Origin: Stenotrophomonas maltophilia
Lineage (GTDB): Bacteria; Pseudomonadota; Gammaproteobacteria; Xanthomonadales; Xanthomonadaceae
Length of the DNA stretch: 34,934 nt
NCBI RefSeq assembly: GCF_013464915.1
Contig: NZ_RAVT01000029.1
Location: 11,362 to 46,295, forward strand
Direction of reading: 5' to 3'
The position numbers were made by a program, and so were the translations under genes. Position 1 is the first letter of the stretch. Every line of letters begins with the position of its first letter. The notes under the pieces are model-generated. The model was not told the DNA's origin. It saw nothing but the letters and a program-made list of their open reading frames with translations, and made no database searches. Positions 17,239-26,731 of the stretch are shown here, one piece after another.

Positions 17239-17436
17239 TTAGTCGGCCAGCACGAACACGGAACCGCAGTACGGGCACTGCGCTTCGCCGTTGGGCTCGT
17301 CTTCGATCGGCAGGTACACGCGCGGATGCGAGTTCCACAGCGCCATTTCCGGGGTCGGGCAGCTCAGCGGAAGATCGCTGCGGTGCACGGTGTAGCGCTT
17401 CTCGGCGTTGGCGGGCGCGGTGGCGGTATGGCTCAT
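17239..17436 (-). CDS. Small zinc-finger (zf-CHCC type) protein
   Basis: A 65-residue cytoplasmic protein. The C-terminal half carries a His followed by Cys-x-x-Cys (SHPRVYLPIEDE...QCPYCGSVFVL), the zf-CHCC pattern also seen at the C-terminus of mitochondrial complex I subunit NDUFS6. The start at 17436 (MSHTATAPANAEKRYTV) gives the usual bacterial length. Its function is not established in bacteria. A TAGAAT hexamer on the minus strand (17471-17476) is a reasonable -10, making this the first gene of the zinc-finger/glycosyltransferase/ligase operon. The link to glycan synthesis is by position only. Confidence 0.85.
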   Translation of the reverse strand: MSHTATAPANAEKRYTVHRSDLPLSCPTPEMALWNSHPRVYLPIEDEPNGEAQCPYCGSVFVLAD

Positions 17437-17855
17437 GGCGGATGTCGATGAACGGATTGCGAGGCCTGTGATTCTAGCATCCGGGCCGCCCCGACATGGC
17501 GCCGCAACGGGTCTTTGGGCGCCGCGGGCCGATTCCGCGTGGCGTTGCACGGCACCCGGGGCGGCCTGCCTGCGTGGAATCCCCGGTCTCCCGTGCGGGT
17601 TTGTGCTGAATCCTGCCGGCCACGATTTTTCCCGCATTTGGATCGAACTAAATGGCACTTGTCAGGTCGCGGCGGCTGTTGCAGGATCGGGCCCGGGTCG
17701 TGAATCGACCCGCCCAATCGACCCGATCGCATGGCCCGCCCCCACCGGACCGGCATCGCCTCTTCCACTGCCATCCCGGCGGGCGGAGCGATGCTGCCCG
17801 TGGTGTCCGCCGATGCGGGTTCTGCCCGCCGCCTGCCCTTCCGGGAGACTCCTGC
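17437..17855. other. Divergent intergenic region, no gene seen
   Basis: 419 bases between the zinc-finger gene and the GH92 gene. It holds the candidate minus-strand -10 at 17471-17476 and, on plus, a GGGAGA ribosome site at about 17843-17848 for the mannosidase. An AT-richer patch at about 17625-17655 may be the plus promoter, but no convincing -35/-10 pair is visible. The mannosidase frame is open upstream to 17652, but those residues lack protein character and would bury the signal peptide. Confidence 0.5.
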
Positions 17856-20800
17856 ATGACCCTGTCCGATCCACGCCGCGCCCTGCTTCCGCTTGCCCTG
17901 GCCCTGGCCTGTGCGACCACTGCGATGCCGGTGCTGGCACAGGGACTGCAGACCTCGTTCGAACCCGGCGAACCCACACCGGCGCAGGCCGCTGGCGCAC
18001 TGCAGGCAACGATCGGCAACGGCCCTGCCGCGCCCTACACCGCCAAGCGCAGCGCTGGCTACAGCGGGCTGCATGCCCTCCGTTACAGCAGCGCAGGGGG
18101 CAACGCGCGGCGCGAACTGTTCAAGACCGACCTGCCGATCGAGGCCGATACCACCCTGTCGTGGCTGGTGCTGCCGGAAATCGTCGGCAAGGACAGCGTG
18201 GCCTCGACCTATGTCTCGCTGGATCTGCGGCTGGACGATGGCAGCCGCGTTTCGACCGGTACGGCACGCGACCAGCACGGCGTAGCCCTTGGCGCACACG
18301 CACAGGGCGAGTCGAAGACGCTGTATCCGCAGCAGTGGGCACGCAAGGCGGTGCGACTGGGCGACGTGCCCGCGCTGAAGGGCCGCCGCGTGGTCGCGAT
18401 CGAACTGGAGGTGGCCAGTGCCGACGGTGCGCCGGTGTCCGGCTGGATCGACGACGTTCGCCTGGATGTTCAGCCGCGACAACAGCCGCAGCGCGTCTCC
18501 GACTGGGTGCTGACCACCCGTGGCACCCAGGCCAACGGCACCTTCTCGCGCGGCAACAATTTCCCGGCCACGGCGGTGCCGCACGGCTTCAATTTCTGGA
18601 CCCCGGTGACCGATGCCGGCGCGCTGAACTGGCTGTACCGCTGGAACGAGCAGAACGACGCACAGAACCGCCCGCAGCTGCAGGCGCTTGCGTTGAGCCA
18701 CCAGCCCAGCCCATGGATGGGCGACCGCCAGACCTTCCAGGTGATGCCCTCGGCCAGCCGTGGCGTGCCGGAGGCTGATCGACGCAAACGTGCCTTGTCG
18801 TTCGACCGCAGCCACGAGAGCGCCCGCCCTTACCGCTACGACGTGCGCTTCGACAACGGCGTCGCGGCATCGATCGCGCCGACCGACCATGCCGCGCTGT
18901 TCCGCTTCGACTTCCCGGAGGGCGGCGACGCCAACCTGCTGTTCGACAACGTCGATGCACGTGGCGGCCTGAGCCTGGATGCCGCCACGCAGACGCTGTC
19001 CGGCTACACCGACACGCGCAGCGGCCTGTCCAACGGTGCCAGCCGCATGTACGTGGTCGCCAGCTTTGACAAACCCTGGCGCAGCAGTGGTCGCCTCGAC
19101 ACCGGCCGCCCGACCGGCTACATCAAGTTCGATGCCGGCAGCGAGCGACGGGTGACCATGCGCATCGCCACTTCGCTGATCTCGGTGGAGCAGGCACGAC
19201 ACAACCTGGCGCTGGAAATCGCCGCCACCGACACGCTGGAGAGCGTGGCCGGCCGCGCGCAGGATGCGTGGGATGCACGCCTGGCCCGCTTCGACATCGG
19301 CGCGGCCAGCGACGACCAGAAGACCACGCTGTACTCCAGCCTGTACCGGCTGTACCTCTACCCCAACTCCGGCCACGAAAACGTGGGCAGCGCGGCCGCA
19401 CCCGACTGGCGCTACGCCAACCAGGCCAGCGCCAGCGATGACAACACCGATGGCAGCGCGACCCGCAGTTTTGCCGCCGTGCGCGACGGCAAGGTGTTCG
19501 TCAACAATGGCTTCTGGGACACCTTCCGCACCACCTGGCCGGCCTATGCGCTGTTCACGCCCGACGATGCCGGGCAGATGGTGCAGGGCTTCATCGAGCA
19601 GTACCGCGCTGGCGGCTGGATCGCGCGCTGGTCGTCGCCGGGCTACGCCGACCTGATGGTCGGCACCAGCTCCGACGTGGCCTTCGCCGACGCGTGGCTG
19701 AAGGGCATCGGCGGCTTCGATCCGGCCGAGGCCTATGCCGCCGCGTTGAAGAACGCGACCGTGGTGCCGCCGGACCGCCATGTCGGCCGCAAGGGCATGG
19801 ACCGCTCGACCTTCCGTGGCTACGCCAGCGCCGACGTGCATGAGGGCATGTCGTGGACGATGGAAGGTGCGCTCAATGACTTCGGCATCGCCAACATGGC
19901 CGACGCCCTGGCCAAGCGTGCGACCACACCGGCCGCACGTGAACGCTACAGCACCGAGGCCGACTACTTCCGCCACCGCGCCGCCAGCTACGCGACGATG
20001 TTCGATCCGGCCGCCGGCTTCTTCCAGGGCCGCACGGCCGATGGCCGTTGGCGCGTGGACGCCAAGGACTACGACCCGCGCGTATGGGGCCACGACTACA
20101 CCGAATCCAATGGCTGGACCTTCGCCTTCACCGCCGCCCACGACGGCGAAGGCCTGGCCGCACTGTACGGCGGCCGCGACAAGCTGGCCGCCAAGCTGGA
20201 TACCTTCTTCGCCACGCCGGAAACCGCCGACGCGGCGTTCGCCGGCTCCTACGGCGGCACCATCCATGAAATGACCGAAGCACGCGATGTGCGCATGGGC
20301 ATGTACGCGCACAGCAACCAGCCGGCGCACCACATCCCGTGGATGTACCTGTACGCCGGGCAGCCGTGGAAGACCCAGCAGCACGTGCGCGAGATCCTGT
20401 CGCGGCTGTATGTGGGCAGCGAGATCGGCCAGGGCTACCCGGGCGATGAGGACAACGGCGAGACCTCGGCTTGGTACGTGCTGGCCTCGCTGGGCCTGTA
20501 CCCGCTGCGCATGGGCGCGCCGGAGTACGTGATTGGCTCGCCGGCCTTCGAGCATGCGCGGGTGGAACTGCAGGGCGGCGCCGTGCTGACCGTGAACGCG
20601 GCCAACAACTCGCGCGAGAACGTCTATGTGCAGTCGCTGAAGATCAACGGCGCACCGTGGACGAAGACCTGGGTGCCGCACGAGCTGATCGCCAAGGGCG
20701 CGACCCTGGACTTCGTGATGGGCCCGCAGCCGTCGCGCTGGGGCAGTGGTGTGGACGACGTGCCGCGCTCGTTGACCGCGCGTGGCCAGCGCCCGCAGCT

Positions 20801-21200
20801 GCTGCACGACCTGCTGGGCAGCGGCGCGAGAGCAGCGCTGGCCGATGGCCGAGCCCTGCCCGCGCTGGTCGATGACGATGCCGGCACGACGGTGGGCCTG
20901 GGCGGCGGCGCAACCATCGCGCTGACCGGCCTGGCTGACGGCACCGCGACGATGTACACGCTGACCAGTGGTGACGGCCGCATCCATGGCGGCGAATGGA
21001 CGCTGGAGGCGCGCAATGGCAGCGGCAGCTGGACCGTGCTCGACCAGCGCCGTGGCGAAGACTTCGAATCTGCCCGCCAGACCCGTCCGTTCCGCATCGC
21101 AAAACCCGGCCGCTACAGCGAGTACCGCCTGCGCCTGGCGGCACCGGGGCGATTGCCACTGGCGGAGATCGAACTGCTGGCGGCCGGCACCGTACAATGA
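17856..21200 (+). CDS. Secreted GH92-family alpha-mannosidase
   Basis: A 1114-residue exported glycosidase; GH92 enzymes are calcium-dependent exo-alpha-mannosidases that trim N-glycans or yeast mannan. The start at 17856 has a GGGAGA ribosome site and yields a Sec signal (MTLSDPRRALLPLALALACA, cleavage near AMPVLA-QG). An N-terminal jelly-roll-like region (about 30-210) precedes the GH92 fold. Family blocks are GNNFPATAVPHGFNFWTPVT, HDYTESNGW with Glu750 at the acid position, HSNQPAHHIPWMY and DEDNGETSAWYVLASLGLYP with Asp864 and Asp866 at the base positions. A C-terminal F5/8-type C-like beta domain (about 975-1110) may bind glycan. The last bases overlap the next start as ATGA. The linkage preferred is unknown. 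Confidence 0.93.
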   Translation: MTLSDPRRALLPLALALACATTAMPVLAQGLQTSFEPGEPTPAQAAGALQATIGNGPAAPYTAKRSAGYSGLHALRYSSAGGNARRELFKTDLPIEADTTLSWLVLPEIVGKDSVASTYVSLDLRLDDGSRVSTGTARDQHGVALGAHAQGESKTLYPQQWARKAVRLGDVPALKGRRVVAIELEVASADGAPVSGWIDDVRLDVQPRQQPQRVSDWVLTTRGTQANGTFSRGNNFPATAVPHGFNFWTPVTDAGALNWLYRWNEQNDAQNRPQLQALALSHQPSPWMGDRQTFQVMPSASRGVPEADRRKRALSFDRSHESARPYRYDVRFDNGVAASIAPTDHAALFRFDFPEGGDANLLFDNVDARGGLSLDAATQTLSGYTDTRSGLSNGASRMYVVASFDKPWRSSGRLDTGRPTGYIKFDAGSERRVTMRIATSLISVEQARHNLALEIAATDTLESVAGRAQDAWDARLARFDIGAASDDQKTTLYSSLYRLYLYPNSGHENVGSAAAPDWRYANQASASDDNTDGSATRSFAAVRDGKVFVNNGFWDTFRTTWPAYALFTPDDAGQMVQGFIEQYRAGGWIARWSSPGYADLMVGTSSDVAFADAWLKGIGGFDPAEAYAAALKNATVVPPDRHVGRKGMDRSTFRGYASADVHEGMSWTMEGALNDFGIANMADALAKRATTPAARERYSTEADYFRHRAASYATMFDPAAGFFQGRTADGRWRVDAKDYDPRVWGHDYTESNGWTFAFTAAHDGEGLAALYGGRDKLAAKLDTFFATPETADAAFAGSYGGTIHEMTEARDVRMGMYAHSNQPAHHIPWMYLYAGQPWKTQQHVREILSRLYVGSEIGQGYPGDEDNGETSAWYVLASLGLYPLRMGAPEYVIGSPAFEHARVELQGGAVLTVNAANNSRENVYVQSLKINGAPWTKTWVPHELIAKGATLDFVMGPQPSRWGSGVDDVPRSLTARGQRPQLLHDLLGSGARAALADGRALPALVDDDAGTTVGLGGGATIALTGLADGTATMYTLTSGDGRIHGGEWTLEARNGSGSWTVLDQRRGEDFESARQTRPFRIAKPGRYSEYRLRLAAPGRLPLAEIELLAAGTVQ

Positions 21201-21940
21201 GCCGCATGCGCTACCGTCTTCTGCCCCTGGCCCTTGTTGCCCTGTCCTTCTCCAGCTTCGGCCAGACCCAGGCGTTCGATACGCAGCTGACCCGCGACGG
21301 CGTGACGCTGAACTACCAGGACGCCCGTGGCGCCCTGGCGGCGCCGCAGCGCAAGCGGGTGATCGATACGTTCTTCTTCGCCTATCTGCGCGAGCGGGCT
21401 GATTTCCACCCCGCCGCGCCGTCGAGGGTGCGCATCGTGATCGATCCGGCCTACACCGGCATCGCCTTCGTCGGCGACAAGGATCAGGCGGCGACCATCA
21501 CCATCAATCCCGGCTGGCTGGCGCAACACCCTAACGACATCGACCTGGTTACCCATGAGGCGATGCACATCGTGCAGGGCTATCCCGGCTACGGCGATGC
21601 ACGGGTGCCGGGCTGGCTGGTGGAAGGCATCGCCGACTACGCGCGCGACCGCTACGGCATGGACAACACCGCCGCTGGCTGGGCGTTGCCGGTCAAGGTC
21701 GAGAAGGGCCAGAACGTCGACAGCGGCTACCGGGTGACCGGTGCGTTCCTGAAGTGGGCCGAGGCCGAGCATCCCGGCCTGGTGTTGGCCCTGGACAAGG
21801 CCCTGCGCGAGGGCCGCTATACGCCGGCGCTGTGGCAGAAGCACACCGGCAAGGCACTGCCGGCGCTGTGGACGCAGTACGCCAAGCCACGTTCGGATGC
21901 ACCGCCGCCGGCCCCTGCGCGGCGCGGCAAGCGGCACTGA
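21197..21940 (+). CDS. Secreted basic-secretory-protein-type metallopeptidase
   Basis: A 247-residue exported protein resembling the plant basic secretory protein family. The signal is MSRMRYRLLPLALVALSFSS followed by FGQTQA. The zinc motif is HEAMH (His120, Glu121, His124), with WLVEGIADYAR (Glu143) about 19 residues later as the probable third ligand region. The start at 21197 overlaps the GH92 stop as ATGA, implying translational coupling; an ATG at 21206 is an alternative. It ends in a Pro/Ala/Arg-rich tail. Pairing with a mannosidase suggests joint attack on mannosylated glycoprotein: the peptidase cuts the backbone while the glycosidase strips sugars (inference). Peptidase activity is inferred from the motif. 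Confidence 0.85.
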   Translation: MSRMRYRLLPLALVALSFSSFGQTQAFDTQLTRDGVTLNYQDARGALAAPQRKRVIDTFFFAYLRERADFHPAAPSRVRIVIDPAYTGIAFVGDKDQAATITINPGWLAQHPNDIDLVTHEAMHIVQGYPGYGDARVPGWLVEGIADYARDRYGMDNTAAGWALPVKVEKGQNVDSGYRVTGAFLKWAEAEHPGLVLALDKALREGRYTPALWQKHTGKALPALWTQYAKPRSDAPPPAPARRGKRH

Positions 21941-21954
21941 CTGGGTGGTCGACT

Positions 21955-22105
21955 GGATATCGGGGCGACTGGGTAGAGTCGACTGCGTATCGGGGCGACT
22001 GCGTATCGGGGCGACTGGGTAGAGTCGACTGTTAGTCGACTGCCCTTGATTCAGCCACCGAAAACCCCGCGCTTCGCGCGATAGTCGACCAACGGTCGAC
22101 TCTAC
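21955..22105. repeat. Short tandem repeats leading into an inverted SMAG dimer
   Basis: From 21955 a 16-base unit (TATCGGGGCGACT core) occurs at 21955-21970, 21985-22000 and 22001-22016, interleaved with GGGTAGAGTCGACT at 21971-21984 and 22017-22030. A SMAG dimer follows at 22019-22105: GTAG plus AGTCGACT.TTAGTCGACT arms at one end and GTCGACC/GGTCGAC arms ending CTAC at the other, with AAAACCCCGCGC between. The whole dimer recurs inverted at 22374-22461. Confidence 0.85.
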
Positions 22106-22373
22106 TTCGCTGCCTTCTACGCCTCAGCGCGACCGCACGAAACCGGCGTACAGCGCGAACAGTTGCTGGAAGTAACGCCGCGTCACTCGATTGCGCATGA
22201 CACCCTCGCCGATGAAAAGTTGGTCGGGCCCAGGGTGGGAAGGCCGGTCCGGTCCCTTCCCACGGCCGGGCCGCGTGGGCGTATTGGGCCGTAGCGGCGT
22301 TGCAGGGTAATGACCGCGTTGCGTAGCGCGTGTGGCAGCGATGGGACCGGCATCGGGACCAGGACCAGGACCG
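22106..22373. other. Segment bracketed by inverted SMAG dimers
   Basis: 268 bases between the two inverted dimers. The only coding candidate is a 24-codon frame on minus, 22124-22198, starting MRNRVTRRYFQQLFALYAGF, with a GAGGG three bases upstream of its ATG. I do not recognise it and it may be a remnant or chance. A short ACCAGG/GACCAGGACC tandem precedes the second dimer at about 22356-22373. No RNA gene is evident. Confidence 0.4.
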
Positions 22374-22461
22374 GTAGAGTCGACCGTTGGTCGACTATCG
22401 CGCGATAGCGCGGGGTTTTCAGCGTCCGAATCAAGGGCAGTCGACCAACAGTCGACTCTAC
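22374..22461. repeat. SMAG dimer, inverted copy
   Basis: 88 bases from GTAG to CTAC. It is the reverse complement of 22019-22105 with a few differences: GCGATAGCGC here against GCGCGAAGCGC there, and a small change in the centre around TCAGCGTCCGAATC. The arms are GTCGACC/GGTCGAC and GTCGACC.ACAGTCGAC. It lies 23 bases before the maeB terminator stem. Confidence 0.88.
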
Positions 22462-22484
22462 CCGTTTCCGCTGCGCGGAAACGG

Positions 22485-22508
22485 AAACGCGCCCCGGAGG
22501 GCGCGTTT
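22485..22508 (-). terminator. Hairpin downstream of maeB
   Basis: A ten-base perfect stem AAACGCGCCC/GGGCGCGTTT with a four-base loop lies 26 bases past the maeB stop. Read on the minus strand, the stem is followed by TTTCC, a weak T-tract. It is probably the maeB terminator. Confidence 0.7.
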
Positions 22509-22533
22509 CTGCAGCTGTCGCGGGAACGAAGGC

Positions 22534-24825
22534 TTACGCCTTCTTTTCCGCTTCCAGCTGCTTGCGGATCTGCGCATCCACCGCGGCGATCGCGGTCATG
22601 TTCAGGATCCGGCGCGAGGTCGCGCTGGTGGTCAGGATGTGCACCGGCTTGTTCACGCCCATCAGGATCGGGCCGATCGCCACGCCGTCGGTGAACACAC
22701 GCACCAGGTTGTAGGCGATGTTGGCCGCTTCCAGGTTCGGCAGCACGAACAGGTTGGCGCGGCCCTGCAGGGTCGAGCCCGGCAGCAGCTTCTGGCGCAG
22801 CGCTTCGTCCCACGCGGTGTCGCCCTGCATTTCACCGTCCACGTTCAGGCGCGGGTTGCGCTTGAGCAGCAGCTCGCGCACCTGGCGCATCTTCAGCGCA
22901 TCCTTCGAGTCGTGGCTACCGAAGTTGGAGTGCGACAGCAGCGCCACCTTCGGCTCGATGCCGAACAGCTTCATGCGGTAGGCGGCCTGCAGGGTCGCTT
23001 CGCACAGCTGCTCGGCGGTCGGGTCTTCCTGCACGTGGGTGTCCACGAAGAAGAACACACCCTGCTGGTTGATCACGCCGGTCATCGCCGAGGTCGAGGT
23101 GACCTTCGGCTCCAGCGGCAACACGCTGCGCACGTAGCCCAGCTTCTTGTGGAAGCGGCCGACGATGCCGGTCAGCATCGCATCGGCTTCGCCACGGGCG
23201 ACCATCACCGCCGCGATCAGGGTCGGGCGCGAACGCATCAGGTTCTTCGCCGCGGCCACGGTCACGCCACGGCGGCCGGTCAGGCCGTGGTAGTACTGCC
23301 AGTATTCGTTGAAGCGCGGGTCGTCGTTGATGTTGGTGACTTCAACGTTCTCGCCGATCTTCAGGCGCAGGCCCAGGCGCTCGATGCGCGACTCGATCAC
23401 TTCCGGGCGGCCGATCAGGATCGGGTGCGCCAGGCCGTCATCGACCACGTTCTGCACCGCCTGCAGCACCACTTCCTCTTCGCCTTCGGCGTACACCACG
23501 CGCTGCTTGTCGCTGCGCGCACGGTCGTAGACCGGCTTCATCATCAGGCTGGTGCGGTAGACGAACTGGGCCAGCTTGTCGCGGTAGGCGCCCATGTCCT
23601 CGATCGGGCGCGACGCCACGCCCGAGTCCATCGCGGCCTGGGCCACGGCGGCCGACAGCTCCACCAGCAGGCGGCGGTCGAACGGGCGCGGGATCAGGTA
23701 TTCACGGCCGAAGCTCGGGGTCTCACCGCCGTAGGCCGAGCCCATGTCGGTGGCGGCACGGCGCGCCAGCGCGGCGATGGCGCGCACGCAGGCGATCTTC
23801 ATTTCTTCGTTGATCGCGGTCGCGCCCACGTCCAGCGCACCGCGGAACAGGTACGGGAAGCACAGCACGTTGTTGACCTGGTTCGGGTAGTCCGAACGGC
23901 CGGTGCCGATGATCGCGTCCGGACGCGCGGCGCGCGCCACCTCCGGCATGATTTCCGGGGTCGGGTTGGCCAGCGCGAAGATCACCGGATCCGGCGCCAT
24001 GGTCTTGACCATCTCGGCGGTCAGGATGCCCGGCGCCGACAGGCCCAGGAAGATGTCCGCGCCGTCGACGATCTCGGCCAGGGTGCGCTTGTCGGTATCG
24101 CGCGCATAGCGCTGCTTTTCCGGATCCAGGTCGGTACGACCGGTATGGATCACGCCCTCGCGGTCGAAGGCCAGGATGTTTTCCGGCTTCAGGCCCAGCT
24201 GCACCAGCATGTTCACGCAGGAAATACCGGCCGCGCCCATGCCCGTGGTCGCCAGCTTCACCTCTTCGATCTTCTTGCCGGTGATCGCCATGGCGTTGAG
24301 CACCGCTGCGCCGACGATGATCGCCGTGCCGTGCTGGTCGTCATGGAACACCGGGATCTTCATGCGCTCGCGCAGCTTGCGCTCGACCACGAAGCATTCC
24401 GGGGCCTTGATGTCTTCCAGGTTGATGCCGCCGAAGGTCGGCTCCAGCGAGGCGATGATGTCGACCAGCTTGTCCGGGTCGGTCTCGTCCACTTCGATGT
24501 CGAACACATCGATGCCGGCGAACTTCTGGAACAGAACGCCCTTGCCTTCCATCACCGGCTTGCCGGCCAGCGCGCCGATGTTGCCCAGGCCCAGCACCGC
24601 GGTGCCGTTGGAGATCACCGCCACCAGGTTGCCGCGCGCGGTCAGCTCGCTGGCCTGCTGCGGGTCGGCCTTGATCGCTTCACAGGCGTACGCCACGCCC
24701 GGCGAATACGCCAGCGACAGGTCGCGCTGGGTCAGCATGGGCTTGGTAGCGGAAACCTTGATCTTGCCGGGCGGAGACATCCGGTGGTAATCGAGGGCGG
24801 CCTGTTTGAAATCTTCGTTGGACAT
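22534..24825 (-). CDS. maeB: NADP-dependent malic enzyme, MaeB type
   Basis: A 763-residue cytoplasmic enzyme converting malate to pyruvate, CO2 and NADPH. The length and two-part build are those of MaeB. The N-terminal malic domain has [24 protein letters not shown] and [12 protein letters not shown], and the nucleotide-binding fold has [14 protein letters not shown]-terminal phosphotransacetylase-like domain (about 430-760, with [13 protein letters not shown] and the glycine-rich [14 protein letters not shown]) is regulatory in known MaeB proteins, sensing acetyl-CoA. It starts at 24825, though a clear Shine-Dalgarno is lacking. TATCAT on minus (24863-24868) is a possible -10. It neighbours dctA in the same orientation, 230 bases apart with a terminator-like hairpin between, so it is a separate transcript with related metabolism: malate import then oxidation. 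Confidence 0.97.
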   Translation of the reverse strand: MSNEDFKQAALDYHRMSPPGKIKVSATKPMLTQRDLSLAYSPGVAYACEAIKADPQQASELTARGNLVAVISNGTAVLGLGNIGALAGKPVMEGKGVLFQKFAGIDVFDIEVDETDPDKLVDIIASLEPTFGGINLEDIKAPECFVVERKLRERMKIPVFHDDQHGTAIIVGAAVLNAMAITGKKIEEVKLATTGMGAAGISCVNMLVQLGLKPENILAFDREGVIHTGRTDLDPEKQRYARDTDKRTLAEIVDGADIFLGLSAPGILTAEMVKTMAPDPVIFALANPTPEIMPEVARAARPDAIIGTGRSDYPNQVNNVLCFPYLFRGALDVGATAINEEMKIACVRAIAALARRAATDMGSAYGGETPSFGREYLIPRPFDRRLLVELSAAVAQAAMDSGVASRPIEDMGAYRDKLAQFVYRTSLMMKPVYDRARSDKQRVVYAEGEEEVVLQAVQNVVDDGLAHPILIGRPEVIESRIERLGLRLKIGENVEVTNINDDPRFNEYWQYYHGLTGRRGVTVAAAKNLMRSRPTLIAAVMVARGEADAMLTGIVGRFHKKLGYVRSVLPLEPKVTSTSAMTGVINQQGVFFFVDTHVQEDPTAEQLCEATLQAAYRMKLFGIEPKVALLSHSNFGSHDSKDALKMRQVRELLLKRNPRLNVDGEMQGDTAWDEALRQKLLPGSTLQGRANLFVLPNLEAANIAYNLVRVFTDGVAIGPILMGVNKPVHILTTSATSRRILNMTAIAAVDAQIRKQLEAEKKA

Positions 24826-25003
24826 CGATGTGGGTTACATGAATGGGCAGAAGGGACAGGGGATGATACCCCCGTTGGAGCGTCTGGACCTGTCGCTATC
24901 CTGTCGCAGGCATGCTGCGACCGCACAATTCCGTGCCGTATGCGACGGTACCGGGAGACCAGCATCGGCGCCCCCGATGACAGCCATGGGACGCCCTGAA
25001 ACG

Positions 25004-25040
25004 CCGCGGGGCCGTACCACTGTCGTGATCGGCCCCGCGG
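25004..25040 (-). terminator. Hairpin downstream of dctA
   Basis: A ten-base perfect stem CCGCGGGGCC/GGCCCCGCGG with a 17-base loop begins 15 bases past the dctA stop. There is only a short TTT on the 3' side, so it may be a rho-independent terminator of modest strength or an mRNA-stabilising stem. Confidence 0.6.
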
Positions 25041-25055
25041 TACCACACACCTGGA

Positions 25056-26399
25056 TCAGCCCTTGGCCGGCAGCGCCTCGGGCAGCGCGTCCACCGGCGG
25101 CGGCAGCTCGCTTTCGCGGCCGTCCAGCGCCAGCTGCAGGCGGTTGCGATCCAGCGCGCCTTCCCAGCGCGAGACCACAACGGTGGCCACGGCATTGCCG
25201 ATGAAGTTGGTCAACGAGCGGCATTCGCTCATGAAGCGGTCCACGCCCAGGATCAGCGCCATGCCGGCCACCGGCACTTCCGGCACCACGGCCAGGGTGG
25301 CGGCCAGGGTGATGAAGCCGGCGCCGGTGACGCCGGCCGCGCCCTTGGAGCTGAGCATGGCGACCAGCAGCAGAGCGATCTGGTGGCCCAGGGTCAGTTC
25401 GGTGTTGGTGGCCTGGGCAATGAAAAGTGCTGCCAGGGTCATGTAGATGTTGGTGCCGTCCAGGTTGAACGAGTAGCCGGTCGGGACCACCAGGCCCACC
25501 ACCGACTTGCTGCAGCCGGCGCGTTCCATCTTCTCCATCAGCGACGGCAGCGCCGACTCCGACGAGGACGTGCCCAGCACCAGCAGCAGCTCGGCCTTCA
25601 GGTAGCGCGCCAGCTTGAACACCGAGAAGCCACACAGTCGGCAGACCAGGCCCAGGATCACCGCCACGAACAGGAACGCGGTGAGGTAGAACGAACCCAC
25701 CAGCCACGCCAGGTTGACCAGCGAACCGACGCCATACTTGCCGATGGTGAAGGCGATCGCGCCGAAGGCACCGATCGGGGCGGCCTTCATCAGGATGTGC
25801 ACCAGCTTGAACACCGGGGCGACCAGCGCCTCCAGGAAGTTCAGGATCGGCTTGCCCTTCTCGCCCACCGATGCCAGCGCGATGCCGAACAGCACCGCGA
25901 TGAACAGCACCTGCAGGATGTTGCCGTCGACGAAGGCGCTCACCAGCGTCTTCGGAATGATGTCCATCAGGAAGCCGACCAGGGTCAGGTCATGCGACTT
26001 CTCGACGTAGCTGTGCACCGCGGTCTGGTCCAGCTCGGCCGGGTTGATGTTCATGCCGGCGCCGGGCTGCACCACGTGCGCCACGATCATGCCGACGATC
26101 AGCGCCAGCGTGGAGAAGAACAGGAAGTACGCCATCGCCTTGGCAAACACGCGGCCCACCGTGCGCAGATGGGTCATGCTGGCGATGCCGGTGACGATGG
26201 TGAGGAAGATCACCGGCGCGATGATCATCTTCACCAGGTTGATGAAGGCATCGCCGAGCGGCTTCATCTTCTCGCCGATCAGCGGTTCGTAGTGGCCGAG
26301 GATGGCGCCCAGGACGATCGCCACGATCACCTGGAAATACAGCTGGCGATAGATCGGCAACGGCTTTGCAGGCGCCGGGGCTGCGGTCGGGATGTGCAT
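25056..26399 (-). CDS. dctA: C4-dicarboxylate:cation symporter DctA
   Basis: A 447-residue inner-membrane transporter of the DAACS/glutamate-transporter fold that imports succinate, fumarate and malate with protons or sodium. Eight helices and two re-entrant loops are suggested. Diagnostic blocks are [17 protein letters not shown], the serine-rich re-entrant motif [11 protein letters not shown], the NLDGT motif in [13 protein letters not shown], and the helix-8 segment [31 protein letters not shown] 26399 (MHIPTAAPA) has a GGAG ribosome site seven bases upstream; the longer frame to 26513 is not needed. It is divergent from the porin across 332 bases and near a DctB-like sensor kinase, consistent with a dicarboxylate uptake unit. 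Confidence 0.96.
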   Translation of the reverse strand: MHIPTAAPAPAKPLPIYRQLYFQVIVAIVLGAILGHYEPLIGEKMKPLGDAFINLVKMIIAPVIFLTIVTGIASMTHLRTVGRVFAKAMAYFLFFSTLALIVGMIVAHVVQPGAGMNINPAELDQTAVHSYVEKSHDLTLVGFLMDIIPKTLVSAFVDGNILQVLFIAVLFGIALASVGEKGKPILNFLEALVAPVFKLVHILMKAAPIGAFGAIAFTIGKYGVGSLVNLAWLVGSFYLTAFLFVAVILGLVCRLCGFSVFKLARYLKAELLLVLGTSSSESALPSLMEKMERAGCSKSVVGLVVPTGYSFNLDGTNIYMTLAALFIAQATNTELTLGHQIALLLVAMLSSKGAAGVTGAGFITLAATLAVVPEVPVAGMALILGVDRFMSECRSLTNFIGNAVATVVVSRWEGALDRNRLQLALDGRESELPPPVDALPEALPAKG

Positions 26400-26731
26400 G
26401 GCGGACTCCGGAAGGGGCGTTTTCAGGCACGTACGGCCCCGGGACAGCGCGGGAACCGTTACCGTGGAAACTGCTCGCAGGCCCTGTGCTGCACGCGCAG
26501 GGGGTGCGACCAATGGACGCCTTTGTACGCGCCGGGCACGCCGGCGCAGATAACCTATTGGTACTAGCCCCCCGGTTCAGGTGGCCGTGGTGCCTACACT
26601 GGCGCCGCACCGCCCGATCACGGGGAGGCCGGTGGCCCGGGCTGAACGGCTGGGCGCGTCATTGCGAAAGTTTCGGCCCCTGCGGCCGTTGTTGTCCTGT
26701 CCACACGCAATCTGAGAGAGCCGCACCCAAC
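26400..26731. promoter_or_regulatory. dctA/porin divergent control region
   Basis: 332 bases without a gene. An AT-richer island at 26553-26570 contains ATTGGTACTAG, the most distinctive non-GC word here and a candidate regulator site (perhaps for the nearby LuxR-type regulator; unproven). TACACT at 26595-26600 could be a plus-strand -10. No convincing -24/-12 (GG/GC) sigma-54 promoter was found on either strand, which matters because classical dctA genes depend on sigma-54. GAGAG at 26715-26719 is a distant ribosome-site candidate for the porin. Confidence 0.4.

Noticed and set aside
17433..21197. Very long open frame antisense to the GH92 gene (1254 codons), and similar long antisense frames at 5216-7417, 8830-11715, 22387-24999, 26762-29635 and 31193-33850
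   Set aside because: These are mirror frames of real GC-rich genes. Their translations are His/Arg/Gly/Ala-rich with no family motifs, and each overlaps one or more well-supported genes completely.
22124..22198. 24-codon minus frame beginning MRNRVTRRYFQQLFALYAGF
   Set aside because: It has a plausible ribosome site but no recognised family and lies between repeats. It is not called as a gene; noted only within the bracketed segment.
26400..26731. Possible sigma-54 promoter for dctA
   Set aside because: No GG-N10-GC pair with a reasonable TGGCAC/TTGC match was found on either strand.
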